The position numbers were made by a program, and so were the translations under genes. From Catalinimonas alkaloidigena (GTDB lineage Bacteria; Bacteroidota; Bacteroidia; Cytophagales; Cyclobacteriaceae), in contig NZ_JAQFIL010000001.1 in the NCBI RefSeq assembly GCF_029504655.1, positions 5,001 to 69,000 of the forward strand: 64,000 nt of DNA, written 5' to 3'. Shown piece by piece: positions 1 to 9,256 of the stretch. Numbering within the stretch: the first letter of the stretch is position 1; every line of letters starts with the position of its first letter. The notes under the pieces are model-generated. The model was given only the letters and a program-made list of their open reading frames with translations. It did no database searches and was not told where the DNA came from.

Positions 1-755
<755 letters not shown>

Positions 756-816
756 TGCACAGATTAATCTAAGTTTACATCTCTCTTACATATCTCATGT
801 CAATATGATATTGATC

Positions 817-888
817 GTTAAAAGTGAAAGCTTGAAAGTTGAGCAGTATAAAAGCTGTAACTTGAAACTATAAGCATTCACCTTTAAC
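817..888 (+). repeat. Inverted repeat in the 23S-5S spacer
   Basis: Two 17-nt arms, 817-833 and 872-888, are reverse complements with two mismatches and enclose about 38 nt. In the rRNA transcript they would form a stem between 23S and 5S, so an RNase III-type processing stem is plausible. The alternative is the remains of a small mobile element. The role is inferred only from position and pairing. Confidence 0.5.
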
Positions 889-891
889 CAA

Positions 892-950
892 AATCTCAGG
901 ATGGCTCTAGCGCCGGGGATCAGTTGAAAGCAACCCCTGCTCTTCCCATT
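892..950 (+). pseudogene. Decayed, truncated 5S rRNA copy
   Basis: The stretch repeats the first part of the intact 5S gene that starts near 1004: the block TGGCTCTAGCGCCGGGGATCA and the block CTCTTCCCATTCC are shared. They are separated here by an extra 17 nt (about 923-939) that can fold as a tiny hairpin (GTTG-AAAG-CAAC). After about 955 similarity stops and the 3' half of 5S is missing, so the closing helix I cannot form. It is best read as a relic of a tandem 5S duplication. Confidence 0.75.
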
Positions 951-1003
951 CCAAACACTTCATAAGCTCAATAGGAGTTATGATAATAAAGTATTTAAGA
1001 TCT

Positions 1004-1111
<108 letters not shown>

Positions 1112-1157
1112 CTATTATTATTGCCCCTTTCTTGCTTAGAAAAGGGCAATCAAAGCT

Positions 1158-1192
1158 AAGCCTTACTACTGAAGTAGTAAGGCTTTTTTTTT
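1158..1192 (+). terminator. Rho-independent terminator of the rrn operon
   Basis: A perfect 12-bp stem (1158-1169 with 1174-1185) and a 4-nt loop are followed directly by a T run to about 1192. It sits about 50 nt after 5S, where an rrn operon terminator is expected. Confidence 0.85.
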
Positions 1193-1224
1193 GCTTATAT
1201 GCTTATATGCTTATATGCTTATAT
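1193..1224. repeat. 8-bp tandem repeat, four copies
   Basis: GCTTATAT is repeated four times without interruption directly after the rrn terminator and 24 bp before the IS target duplication. No coding or RNA role is apparent. Perfect 8-bp tandem copies are prone to changes in copy number by slippage. Confidence 0.9.
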
Positions 1225-1318
1225 CTAACATCTCATCTATCTCTTTCATTATAGTGGATCAAGCTTAAAAGTTGTGGGGTAAGTTGTTAGGGTATAATTT
1301 AGCCGTCAAAAAGAATCA

Positions 1319-1681
1319 TTGGATAAAGCTATCATTTCTTTGTTTCTACCGGATGGGATGCTTGACTATTTTGAAGTTACTTCAGTAGAAAAGACAGAAG
1401 AGAGCTACACTATTAGTTTAGCAGAGAAGAACCAGCATCCGGAGGAATATGCAGGTGAGAACCTCATCTCCAAAGGCTATTTTGCAGAAATTACTGTAAA
1501 AGATTTTCCCATACGCGGTAAAGCCTGCTATCTGAAAGTAAAACGCAGAAGGTGGTGGAATGAAGATACAGGAAAGGTAGTTTTTAGAAACTGGGAATTG
1601 GTGGCTCAGGGCACGCGAATGACTATGGAATTCGCGTCTTTTTTAAAAGCATTGCATCGATACCACACCGGTAAGCTGTAA
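1319..1681 (+). CDS. ISAon1-type transposase, N-terminal region protein
   Basis: This 120-residue frame begins with a TTG codon and resembles the separate N-terminal region protein that precedes the main transposase frame in the ISAon1 group. The C-terminal part is basic (KVKRRRWW near residue 75). It ends 2 nt before the open reading of the DDE part, one frame away, so in active copies the two parts may be joined by programmed frameshifting or made separately. Which applies here cannot be decided from sequence. The start codon is also uncertain because no convincing ribosome-binding site is visible. Confidence 0.7.
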   Translation: MDKAIISLFLPDGMLDYFEVTSVEKTEESYTISLAEKNQHPEEYAGENLISKGYFAEITVKDFPIRGKACYLKVKRRRWWNEDTGKVVFRNWELVAQGTRMTMEFASFLKALHRYHTGKL

Positions 1682-1682
1682 A

Positions 1683-2656
1683 AGCTTAGGCAACTACTTC
1701 CATATAAACGGCAAGTTATTAGAAGAGCAATATGCTGCTCATTTGAGTGACTACAGGCATTGGGATCAGTTAGAGCATGCCGAGGATTATGTTGTTTTTC
1801 CTGAGAATGTTGGTGAATATATCACTATTGATGAAACAGCAGTTTCACAGGGTGAACTTTACACAGTGATCACCAACAAAGCGGCCAGGGGGAATAAAGG
1901 CTGCCTTATTGCAATGATCAAGGGTACTAACAGTGAACGAGTAAAGTCTATCCTGCTTAGAAAGATCCCATTAGAAAAAAGGAGGCTGGTCAAAGAAGTC
2001 ACCTTAGACATGGCGGCCATTCCATGGGGGCCAGTATGGAACAGATCGTGACTAAGACATTTACCAAAGCTGTTTTAGTCACCGATCGTTTTCATGTGCA
2101 AAAACTGGCTTATGAAGCAGTTCAGGAAATGAGGATAGCTTATCGCTGGGAAGCTATTGAGCAAGAGAACCAAGAAATGGAATTGAGCAAAGAAGTAGGC
2201 AGAACCTTCGTTGCCAACAGGTTAGAAAATGGTGATACTCCTAAACAACTACTGGTCAGGAGCAGGTACCTGCTCTTCAAGGACAAAAGCAAATGGACGT
2301 CTTCCCAAGTCCACAGGGCAGAAATCCTGTTCAAACTCTATCCACAGCTTGAGCAAGCTTATGAATTAGCTCAAAAGCTAGGACATATATACCAAAACAC
2401 TAAAGAGAAAGGTGTCGCTTTCACCAGACTGGCCAGATGGTATGATCAGGTAGAAAAAGCTGGCTTTAAATCTTTCAATACAGTCTCTAGAACCATTCAG
2501 CAACACTATAAAACTATCTTAAACTTCTTTGATAGAAGAAGTACTAATGCTGCTGCTGAATCTTTCAATGCCAAAATCAAAGCTTTCAGGTCACAGTTCA
2601 GAGGGGTGAGAAACATTAGCTTCTTCCTCTACAGACTTTCCAAAATCTATGCTTAG
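1683..2656 (+). pseudogene. ISAon1/ISL3-type DDE transposase, frameshifted
   Basis: The catalytic part can be followed through the likely acidic residues: IDET in the first half, VTDRFHVQ in the second, and an AAAESFNAK motif near the end. The reading frame is broken near 2014-2027. The first frame continues in phase to LDMAA, then hits about 14 extra nucleotides (ATTCCATGGGGGCC) that shift it and lead to a stop at 2049-2051. The second frame picks up exactly after the extra segment (SMEQIVTKTF) and runs to 2656. Removing the 14 nt gives one continuous protein. The extra segment is bounded by GGCC on both sides, as expected of a small duplication or repair scar. Confidence 0.85.
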
Positions 2657-2938
2657 TACTACTGTCCCCCAGATTTGTTGCTTGATCCATTATAGTGCTA
2701 TCCATGAACATGAAACTGAGTTATGACAGGGCTGGCTTGGTTGTATGTTTATTTCCAAAAGCTCTTAAGGTACAATGTTGAACCTCATGTAATAGAGTGG
2801 AGCATTGCGTAGACAAGAAAATCAAATAGAAAAAACTTTTATAGTGTACTTGAGTTAGTTAGTCAAATAAGAATGTAGTAAGCCAGACTATCATTAGTAT
2901 GGCTAAAAAATAATGCTGTTAACATTCACAACACCATG

Positions 2939-4762
2939 TTAATCTTCCTGTAGTTGTAGTTTTACAAGATTACTGTAATCTCCTTGAAGGGTATTTAATT
3001 GTTCATGCGTACCTTGCTCTACAATTTCGCCACCTTTGAGGACATAAATCCTGTCCACTTTTTTGATGGTAGCTAATCGATGCGCTATAATAATCGTAGT
3101 GCGATTTTCCATAAGGCGGTCAAGTGCCTGCTGGACAAGATGTTCTGATTCAGCATCTAATGAGCTGGTGGCTTCATCTAATATCAGAATTTCCGGATTC
3201 TTTAAAATAGCCCTGGCGATAGCCACTCTTTGTCTTTGTCCACCGGATAGTTTGACCCCTCGCTCTCCAACTTTAGTGTGATAACCTTCAGGAAATCCTT
3301 CTATGAAGTCGTGAGCGTTAGCTTTTTGAGCTGCAAGACGGACCTCTTCAAGGGAAGCTCCAGGTCTGCCATACATAATGTTTTCTTTAATACTTCCCCC
3401 AAACAAAATCACTTCCTGAGGGACGATTCCGATATGTTTGCGAAATTCCAGAAGATCATAAGCGCTGATATTTTGCCCATCAACCATAATTTTCCCCTGG
3501 TCAACATCATAATATCTGAGTAGCAATTGAGTAATTGTAGATTTACCCGCCCCACTATGCCCGACCAATGCTATTTTTTCACCTTTATTAATTTGAAAGC
3601 TAATATCTGTAAGTACTTGAACATCATTACGTGTAGGATATGAAAAAGCTACATTTTTAAATGCTATGCTACCTTGAATTACAGGGTCAGGTTTAGCCTT
3701 ATAATATTGAGTTGGGTCTAACTCTTCTTGTTGATTCAGTATATCAAGCACCCGTTCAGAAGCACCTACAGCTTTTTGAATCTGTCCGTACAAATCACCC
3801 AAGCCTGCAATGGAACCACCGATTAAAGTAGTGTAAAGTATAAATGAAATTAGCTCCCCTATGGTAATATCACCTTGTTCTACTAAAGATGCACCGTACC
3901 ATATTACTGCGACGATACCGCCAAAAAGTACAAAAATGACAAACGAAATAAATAAACCCCGATAAACAGCTGCTTTCAGCGCAATACTTACCACTGAAGT
4001 AAGAGCACTATTGTATTTTTTAATTTCAAAAAGCTCACTGGTGAAGGATTTTACTGCTTGTATTGCTTGAAGCGTTTCTTCTACGATAACATTAGTGTCA
4101 GCAAGTTGATCCTGTGTATTTTTAGATAGCTCACGAATTTTTCTGCCAAATAAAATAGATAGAATGACCAATACCGGGAAAGTAGCTAGCATAAATGCCG
4201 TAAGCTTGGGGGCCATCAGTGAAATGACAATGATACCAATAAAGAGCGTAGCAAATTGTCTTAAAAACTCCGCCAGCGTAGTGGAAAAAGTGTTCTGAAG
4301 TAGAGATACGTCGGAAGTAATTCGGCTAATAATTTCTCCGGTACGGTGTTGGTCATAAAAAGTCATTGGCAATGACATCAATTTACTGTACAAAGTCAGC
4401 CTAATATCTGCCATGGACTTTTCATTTACCTGGGCAAAAAAGTATACTCTAATGAAAGAGAAAATACTCTGAATCAAAAAAATACCCAACAGGGTGAGTG
4501 CAATCATATCTATGCTTTCACCGATCCAGGAAGTGTTACCGGACGCAACATCTATCAGTTCACCAGAAGCTAAGGGGAAGGTAAGCAGGGTCAGGCTGGA
4601 GAAAACCAGACTGACAATGCCTATTGTGAACTGCCATCTGTACGGCACTATAAATTTATAGATACCTAAAAGGCTCTGAAAACTTTTCTTGTTAAGTTTT
4701 ACTTTTTTGGTCTTATCATCAGCAATAGTATCTACTGCCTGATGAGTATCCTTGTCTGCCAT
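2939..4762 (-). CDS. ABC exporter, fused permease and ATPase (ABCB/MsbA-like)
   Basis: This is a 607-residue half-transporter: a membrane domain with about six helices in the first 330 residues, then a nucleotide-binding domain. The ATPase motifs are complete: Walker A GHSGAGKST near 400, signature LSGGQRQR near 505 and Walker B ILILDEAT near 525. Such proteins act as homodimers that export lipids, drugs or peptides through the inner membrane. The substrate cannot be told from sequence. There is no peptidase or accessory domain and no HlyD/TolC partner beside it, so lipid or multidrug export is more likely than type I secretion. It is transcribed alone, converging with the IS, and diverges from the SDR gene at 4927. 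Confidence 0.93.
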   Translation of the reverse strand: MADKDTHQAVDTIADDKTKKVKLNKKSFQSLLGIYKFIVPYRWQFTIGIVSLVFSSLTLLTFPLASGELIDVASGNTSWIGESIDMIALTLLGIFLIQSIFSFIRVYFFAQVNEKSMADIRLTLYSKLMSLPMTFYDQHRTGEIISRITSDVSLLQNTFSTTLAEFLRQFATLFIGIIVISLMAPKLTAFMLATFPVLVILSILFGRKIRELSKNTQDQLADTNVIVEETLQAIQAVKSFTSELFEIKKYNSALTSVVSIALKAAVYRGLFISFVIFVLFGGIVAVIWYGASLVEQGDITIGELISFILYTTLIGGSIAGLGDLYGQIQKAVGASERVLDILNQQEELDPTQYYKAKPDPVIQGSIAFKNVAFSYPTRNDVQVLTDISFQINKGEKIALVGHSGAGKSTITQLLLRYYDVDQGKIMVDGQNISAYDLLEFRKHIGIVPQEVILFGGSIKENIMYGRPGASLEEVRLAAQKANAHDFIEGFPEGYHTKVGERGVKLSGGQRQRVAIARAILKNPEILILDEATSSLDAESEHLVQQALDRLMENRTTIIIAHRLATIKKVDRIYVLKGGEIVEQGTHEQLNTLQGDYSNLVKLQLQED

Positions 4763-4887
4763 GTGCTAAAAAGAAATTGAAATACTTAAGCGCTAAAATA
4801 AAGAGAAATATACGATACAGCAGCTTCTTGTAAAAGTGTCATAAAACCTGAACAAACTACCAGCCGGGTAATTAAGCAGGGAAGCTG

Positions 4888-4895
4888 TATATTTG
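4888..4895 (+). promoter_or_regulatory. Possible Bacteroidota -7 element
   Basis: TATATTTG matches the Bacteroidota -7 consensus TAnnTTTG and lies 31 nt before the SDR gene. No TTG at the proper upstream distance was found, so it is only half of a promoter. Confidence 0.3.
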
Positions 4896-4926
4896 TTGGA
4901 CTCATAAGAAAAGAAAATATTTTGAC

Positions 4927-5907
4927 ATGGTATTAGTTACGGGTGCCAATGGACTCATAGGCAGTTTTATTTGCAGAAAGCTTCTGGCAGAAGGATACAT
5001 TATCAAGGCATTGAAAAGGGAGCATTCTGACCTGAAACTTCTGGAAGATATACAACAACAAATTACATGGGTCACTGGAGATTTGTTACAAGTAGGGGAG
5101 ATGAAGGAGTATTTAGAGGGAGTGGAGCAGGTTGTTCATTGTGCAGCGATTGTTTCTTACGATAGCAAACATGAAGATCTGATGCGACGTGTAAATGTAG
5201 AGAGCACAGCTAATCTGGTTAATGCCTCTCTCCAGTCAGGAATAAAATGCTTCTTACATGTAAGTTCAGTGGCCTCAATAGGTAAAGATAAAAGTGCTGA
5301 TATAAGTACAGAAGAAACCCAGTGGACGGATGGAGAAAAAAACACAGCCTATGCCCGCAGCAAACATCAAGCAGAATTGGAGGTTTGGAGAGCTTACGCG
5401 GAAGGTTTAAATACCGTGATCATTAACCCCTCCCTAGTATTAGGACCAGGCGATTGGGACAAAAGTAGCACGCAGGTATTTAAATACGTTTGGGAAGAAA
5501 ACCGCTTTTATACAGAAGGAAAAGTAAACTATGTAGATGTCCGAGACGTAGCAGAAGTAGCAGTTCGACTATTGGGTTCAGAAATTAGAGGAGAACGCTT
5601 TATTATCAGTGCCGGTAGTGTGAGCTACAAAGAACTTTTTGAAACAATAGCCAGAGGGTTTGGCAAGCGGCCACCCCATATCAAAGTGAAAGGACTTATG
5701 ATTAAGCTGGCTGTAATAATGGATAAAGTGAGAACAACACTAAGTAGGGGAACTCCTTTAGTCACTGATGAGATAGAGCAAATTTCTAAGAATCAACATA
5801 CGTATGATAATGCTAAAATTAAGCAGGTATTAGATATAGAATTTACAGATTTTGAAAATACAGTCCGCTGGTGTTGCCGGCAACTAAAACCTGAAAGCAT
5901 GGCCTGA
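4927..5907 (+). CDS. NAD-dependent epimerase/dehydratase (extended SDR)
   Basis: The 326-residue protein has the extended short-chain dehydrogenase layout: the nucleotide-binding glycine motif GANGLIG at residues 6-12, VHCAAIVSY in the fourth strand, a catalytic SS near 112-113 and the YARSK active site (Y142, K146). Such enzymes oxidise or reduce sugar nucleotides, flavonoid-like alcohols, aldehydes or sterol-type substrates with NAD(P). The overall look is closest to dihydroflavonol reductase-like SDRs; the substrate is unknown. It stands alone, divergent from the ABC exporter, and about 120 nt separate it from the TPR gene. Confidence 0.88.
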   Translation: MVLVTGANGLIGSFICRKLLAEGYIIKALKREHSDLKLLEDIQQQITWVTGDLLQVGEMKEYLEGVEQVVHCAAIVSYDSKHEDLMRRVNVESTANLVNASLQSGIKCFLHVSSVASIGKDKSADISTEETQWTDGEKNTAYARSKHQAELEVWRAYAEGLNTVIINPSLVLGPGDWDKSSTQVFKYVWEENRFYTEGKVNYVDVRDVAEVAVRLLGSEIRGERFIISAGSVSYKELFETIARGFGKRPPHIKVKGLMIKLAVIMDKVRTTLSRGTPLVTDEIEQISKNQHTYDNAKIKQVLDIEFTDFENTVRWCCRQLKPESMA

Positions 5908-6026
5908 GATAGTGCATTTAAAGAACTAAAGAACAGTTGGCGATGGTTGAAGTATTATATATATTTAAAGCAGGTCATCTGTAAATGGCACTCTTTACAG
6001 ATGATTATTTTTCGATAACAACATGA

Positions 6027-7436
6027 ATGTCAAGATGTATGGGAGAAAACTATAAAAGAAGAGAGGATGGTAATCAGCTGGCGGCGTGGTTTGAGGAGCA
6101 GAAGCAGAACAATGCCACGCAGTTTTTTGACTTAAATGTTTATATTGACCTTATTGACCACTATCTGCAGACAGACGATAATTCAAAAGCGTTGGACGTC
6201 TGTCATATGGGAACTGAACAATATCCCTACTCTGCTGAGCTACTCATGAACAAAGCTCAGATTCTTACCAATCTGGAAGAGTACGAAGAAGCCTTGGAGG
6301 CAATAGACAAAGCTTCTAACCTTCAGCCTAATGATACTGAGATACTAATGCTTAAAGGTAATATCCTTACCTACTCAGGGAGACATCAGGAAGCCATCCA
6401 TGAATTTGAACATTTACTCAGCTTCAGTGCTGAGAAAGATGAGATATATTACAACATGGGGCTTGTCTATCAAAACGCTGCGGAATATGGTAAGGCGATA
6501 GATTGTTATAAACAGGCTATTGAACAAAATATTCATCATGAAGATGCTATGTATGAGCTGGCGTTCTGCCTTGATATGACTGGTGAACTGGAAGATAGTC
6601 TGGGGTACTACGAACGGTTCATTAACCAGGACCCCTACTCTCAGCATGCCTGGTACAATATGGGAATTGTATATAATAAGCTGGGTGAATATGATAAGGC
6701 AGTACAGGCTTATGAGTATGCCGTAGCCATTGACGAGCAGTTTTCATCTGCTTATTTCAATTTGGGTAATGCTCGGATGAACCTTAAGCAGTATCAAAAA
6801 GCGGTAGACGCTTATCTGCAAACCCATAAAATTGAAGGAGCCAGTCCCGAAACTTACTGTTATTTAGGAGGAGCTTACGAAAAGCTTAATCAGTACGAAA
6901 AAGCAATCAAATATTACCATAAGTCTGCTAAGCTGGACTATCTGTACGATGAAGCTTGGTTCGGCATAGGGTCGTCACTCAGCAAGCAGCAAAAATGGAT
7001 GGAAGCAGTACATTTCTTCAATAAGGCTATCAAAATCAATGGTGATAATGCGCAGTACTGGCTGAAACTGGCTGAAGCTGAATATCAGGTGGGAAATATT
7101 GTCTCTTGTATGGATGCCTATCAGGAGGCTAGCCTGATAGACCCTGAAAACGTAGAAGTATGGCTGGACTGGTCTAATGTATATTATGAACAGGGAGATT
7201 ATGAAAAAGCCTTAGAGCTAATAATTGACGGGATAGATGAGCTCCCAGAACAGGTAGATCTCTACTATTATGCTACCGCTTACCTTATTTGTGCCGGTAA
7301 ATTCCGCGAAGCGTTTAATTTTCTGGAAAATGCTTTAACTTTGGATTTTGACAGACATGAAATTCTGTATGAGTTCTTTCCAAGGTTAGAAACTCAAAAA
7401 GCATTGTTTAAAATCATAGATCAGTACAGAAAATAA
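6027..7436 (+). CDS. Tetratricopeptide repeat protein
   Basis: This 469-residue protein is built almost wholly of TPR units from about residue 35 on, with recurring patterns such as AWYNMGIVYNKLGEYDKAVQ. There is no signal peptide or membrane segment, so a cytoplasmic scaffold for protein-protein contacts is likely. The ATG at 6027 gives MSRCMGEN; a second ATG four codons later is an equally reasonable start. The stop lies only 10 nt before the phosphosulfolactate synthase gene, so the two are probably co-transcribed with the DUF368 gene. No catalytic domain is visible and the partner is unknown. Confidence 0.88.
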   Translation: MSRCMGENYKRREDGNQLAAWFEEQKQNNATQFFDLNVYIDLIDHYLQTDDNSKALDVCHMGTEQYPYSAELLMNKAQILTNLEEYEEALEAIDKASNLQPNDTEILMLKGNILTYSGRHQEAIHEFEHLLSFSAEKDEIYYNMGLVYQNAAEYGKAIDCYKQAIEQNIHHEDAMYELAFCLDMTGELEDSLGYYERFINQDPYSQHAWYNMGIVYNKLGEYDKAVQAYEYAVAIDEQFSSAYFNLGNARMNLKQYQKAVDAYLQTHKIEGASPETYCYLGGAYEKLNQYEKAIKYYHKSAKLDYLYDEAWFGIGSSLSKQQKWMEAVHFFNKAIKINGDNAQYWLKLAEAEYQVGNIVSCMDAYQEASLIDPENVEVWLDWSNVYYEQGDYEKALELIIDGIDELPEQVDLYYYATAYLICAGKFREAFNFLENALTLDFDRHEILYEFFPRLETQKALFKIIDQYRK

Positions 7437-7446
7437 ATCTTTTTTA

Positions 7447-8211
7447 ATGAATTATACGCTAAGTCAGGTTCCTGAGCGGACACTGAAGCCCAGAGTTTAT
7501 GGCTATACCATGGCAATGGACAAAGGTTTGAGTTTAAGAGAAGTAGAAGACTTTATTAGTGTAGCTGGTGAGTACGTAGATATAGTTAAACTCGGGTGGG
7601 GTACTTCTTTTGTCACCCCCAATTTACAGGAAAAAATCAAGATTTATCACGACGCTCAAATTCCAGTTTATTTTGGTGGCACCCTCTTTGAAGCATTTGC
7701 TATAAGAAGTCAGTTTGATGATTACCGTAAGATACTGGATAAGTACGGAGTATCATTTGCTGAAGTATCAGATGGCTCTGTAGATATGGAGCATGGACAA
7801 AAGTGTGAATATATCAGTAAGCTGGCAGAGCAGGTAACTGTACTTTCGGAAGTAGGCTCTAAAGATGCTGCCAAGATTATGCCTCCTTATAAATGGATAG
7901 AGTTAATGCAGGCAGAGTTGGAGGCTGGCGCCTGGAAAGTAATTGGTGAGGCTCGTGAGGGAGGTAATGTTGGCCTGTTTCGTTCCAGCGGAGAAGTCAG
8001 GTCAGGATTAGTAGAAGAAATATTGACCAAAATCCCTTTTGAAAAAATTATATGGGAGGCACCCCAAAAGGAGCAGCAGGTCTGGTTTATTAAGCTATTA
8101 GGGGCCAATGTGAATGTAGGAAATATTGCTCCTAACGAAGTTATTCCTCTGGAGACAATACGTTTAGGGCTGAGAGGCGATACCTTTAATCATTTTCTGG
8201 AACAGAAATAA
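7447..8211 (+). CDS. comA: Phosphosulfolactate synthase (ComA family)
   Basis: The 254-residue protein matches the ComA family along its full length, a TIM-barrel enzyme adding sulfite to phosphoenolpyruvate to give (2R)-phosphosulfolactate. Family blocks visible include VDIVKLGWGTSF (about 44-55), PVYFGGTLFE, EVSDGSVDM, and the C-terminal NVNVGNIAPNEVIPLE with LRGDTF. In archaea this is the first step of coenzyme M synthesis, which is not expected here. In Bacteroidota the product could feed sulfopyruvate and cysteate for sulfonolipids, but that is inference. It follows the TPR gene by 10 nt and precedes the DUF368 gene by 62 nt. Confidence 0.9.
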   Translation: MNYTLSQVPERTLKPRVYGYTMAMDKGLSLREVEDFISVAGEYVDIVKLGWGTSFVTPNLQEKIKIYHDAQIPVYFGGTLFEAFAIRSQFDDYRKILDKYGVSFAEVSDGSVDMEHGQKCEYISKLAEQVTVLSEVGSKDAAKIMPPYKWIELMQAELEAGAWKVIGEAREGGNVGLFRSSGEVRSGLVEEILTKIPFEKIIWEAPQKEQQVWFIKLLGANVNVGNIAPNEVIPLETIRLGLRGDTFNHFLEQK

Positions 8212-8273
8212 ATACCTGTTGAGCAAGAACTTTTCAACTTTGCTCAGATGACCATTTCATGCCCTAAAAAATC

Positions 8274-9224
8274 ATGCAAAGACTCAGAAATTATATACAG
8301 CTTTTCTTGAAAGGTGTAGCTATGGGCGGTGCCGATGTGGTGCCTGGCGTATCAGGCGGTACTATCGCATTTATCACAGGTATTTATGGCACCCTGCTTG
8401 ACTCAATCAAGTCATTTAATCTGGAAGCCATACAGCTCTTGCTGAAGTTTAAAATCAAGCCATTGTGGGAGCATGTGAACGGAAGTTTTCTGCTTACACT
8501 GCTGAGTGGCATTGCGCTAAGCATTATTACCTTAGCCCAGCTAATTCATATTTTTCTGGAAAACTACCCTATTCAGTTATGGTCGTTTTTCTTTGGGCTG
8601 GTGATTATAGCAGCAGTATCGGTATCCAGGGAGATTAAAAATTGGAGTGTAGGCGTTATTATAGCAGGAGGACTAGGTATAGTGATAGCCTTTATCATCA
8701 CCTTGGCTACTCCTGCCGAAACCCCCACTGCAAGTTGGTTTGTGTTCCTGTCAGGTGCAGTAGCCATCTGTGCAATGATATTGCCTGGCATCTCCGGAAG
8801 TTTTATCTTACTTATCTTAGGCAAGTATGCTTACATCCTGGAAGCAGTGAATGAAAGAGATTTGGGAGTAATTGCAATCTTTGGAGTAGGTTGTATTATA
8901 GGGCTTTTAAGCTTTGCCCGCATCATTTCGTGGTTACTTCACAAATTTCATGATGTAGCAGTAGCCCTCTTAGCAGGTTTTATGATAGGCTCCTTAAACA
9001 AAATATGGCCCTGGAAAGAAGTAGTACAGACAAGAGTTAACAGCAAAGGCGAAGAGGTTCCTTTTATTACCGAAAACGTATTGCCCGGAGAGTACTTAGA
9101 AGCAACATCAATGGACCCCTTGCTTTGGCAGGCGCTGCTTTTTATGCTGCTTGGCATAGGCATTGTCGTCTTTTTGGAGCAATTTGCTACCCGAAGGAGC
9201 CGCAAAATAACATCTGCATCATAA
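8274..9224 (+). CDS. DUF368 membrane protein (PopT-like undecaprenyl-phosphate transporter)
   Basis: This 316-residue integral membrane protein has about eight hydrophobic segments and the two half-repeats of the DUF368 family: GGADVVPGVSGGT near 18-30 and AMILPGISGSF near 166-176. DUF368 proteins (PopT) have been shown in other bacteria to return undecaprenyl phosphate, the lipid carrier of cell-wall and capsule synthesis, to the inner face of the membrane. The family call is firm; the exact substrate here is by analogy. It sits in a run of same-strand genes after the TPR and ComA genes, and the moxR gene follows 32 nt later. Confidence 0.87.
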   Translation: MQRLRNYIQLFLKGVAMGGADVVPGVSGGTIAFITGIYGTLLDSIKSFNLEAIQLLLKFKIKPLWEHVNGSFLLTLLSGIALSIITLAQLIHIFLENYPIQLWSFFFGLVIIAAVSVSREIKNWSVGVIIAGGLGIVIAFIITLATPAETPTASWFVFLSGAVAICAMILPGISGSFILLILGKYAYILEAVNERDLGVIAIFGVGCIIGLLSFARIISWLLHKFHDVAVALLAGFMIGSLNKIWPWKEVVQTRVNSKGEEVPFITENVLPGEYLEATSMDPLLWQALLFMLLGIGIVVFLEQFATRRSRKITSAS

Positions 9225-9256
9225 TTTGATTTATAGATAAAACTACCTTTTTAGCA

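Larger units (their letters stand above)
1248..2696 (+). mobile_element. ISL3-type (ISAon1 group) insertion sequence with 8-bp target duplication
   Basis: The element spans 1256-2688 (1433 bp). Its ends are inverted repeats beginning GGATCAAGC on the left and ending GCTTGATCC on the right, with partial similarity further in (a GGGG block in both). It is flanked by a perfect 8-bp direct repeat ATTATAGT at 1248-1255 and 2689-2696, the duplication length known for ISL3. The transposase has the ISAon1 layout: a short upstream N-terminal frame followed by a DDE domain. The intact duplication suggests a fairly recent insertion downstream of the rrn operon, yet the transposase frame is broken, so the copy is probably not autonomous. 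Confidence 0.92.

Noticed and set aside
1193..1224. CRISPR-like array
   Set aside because: Repeats are 8 bp without spacers; a simple tandem repeat fits better.
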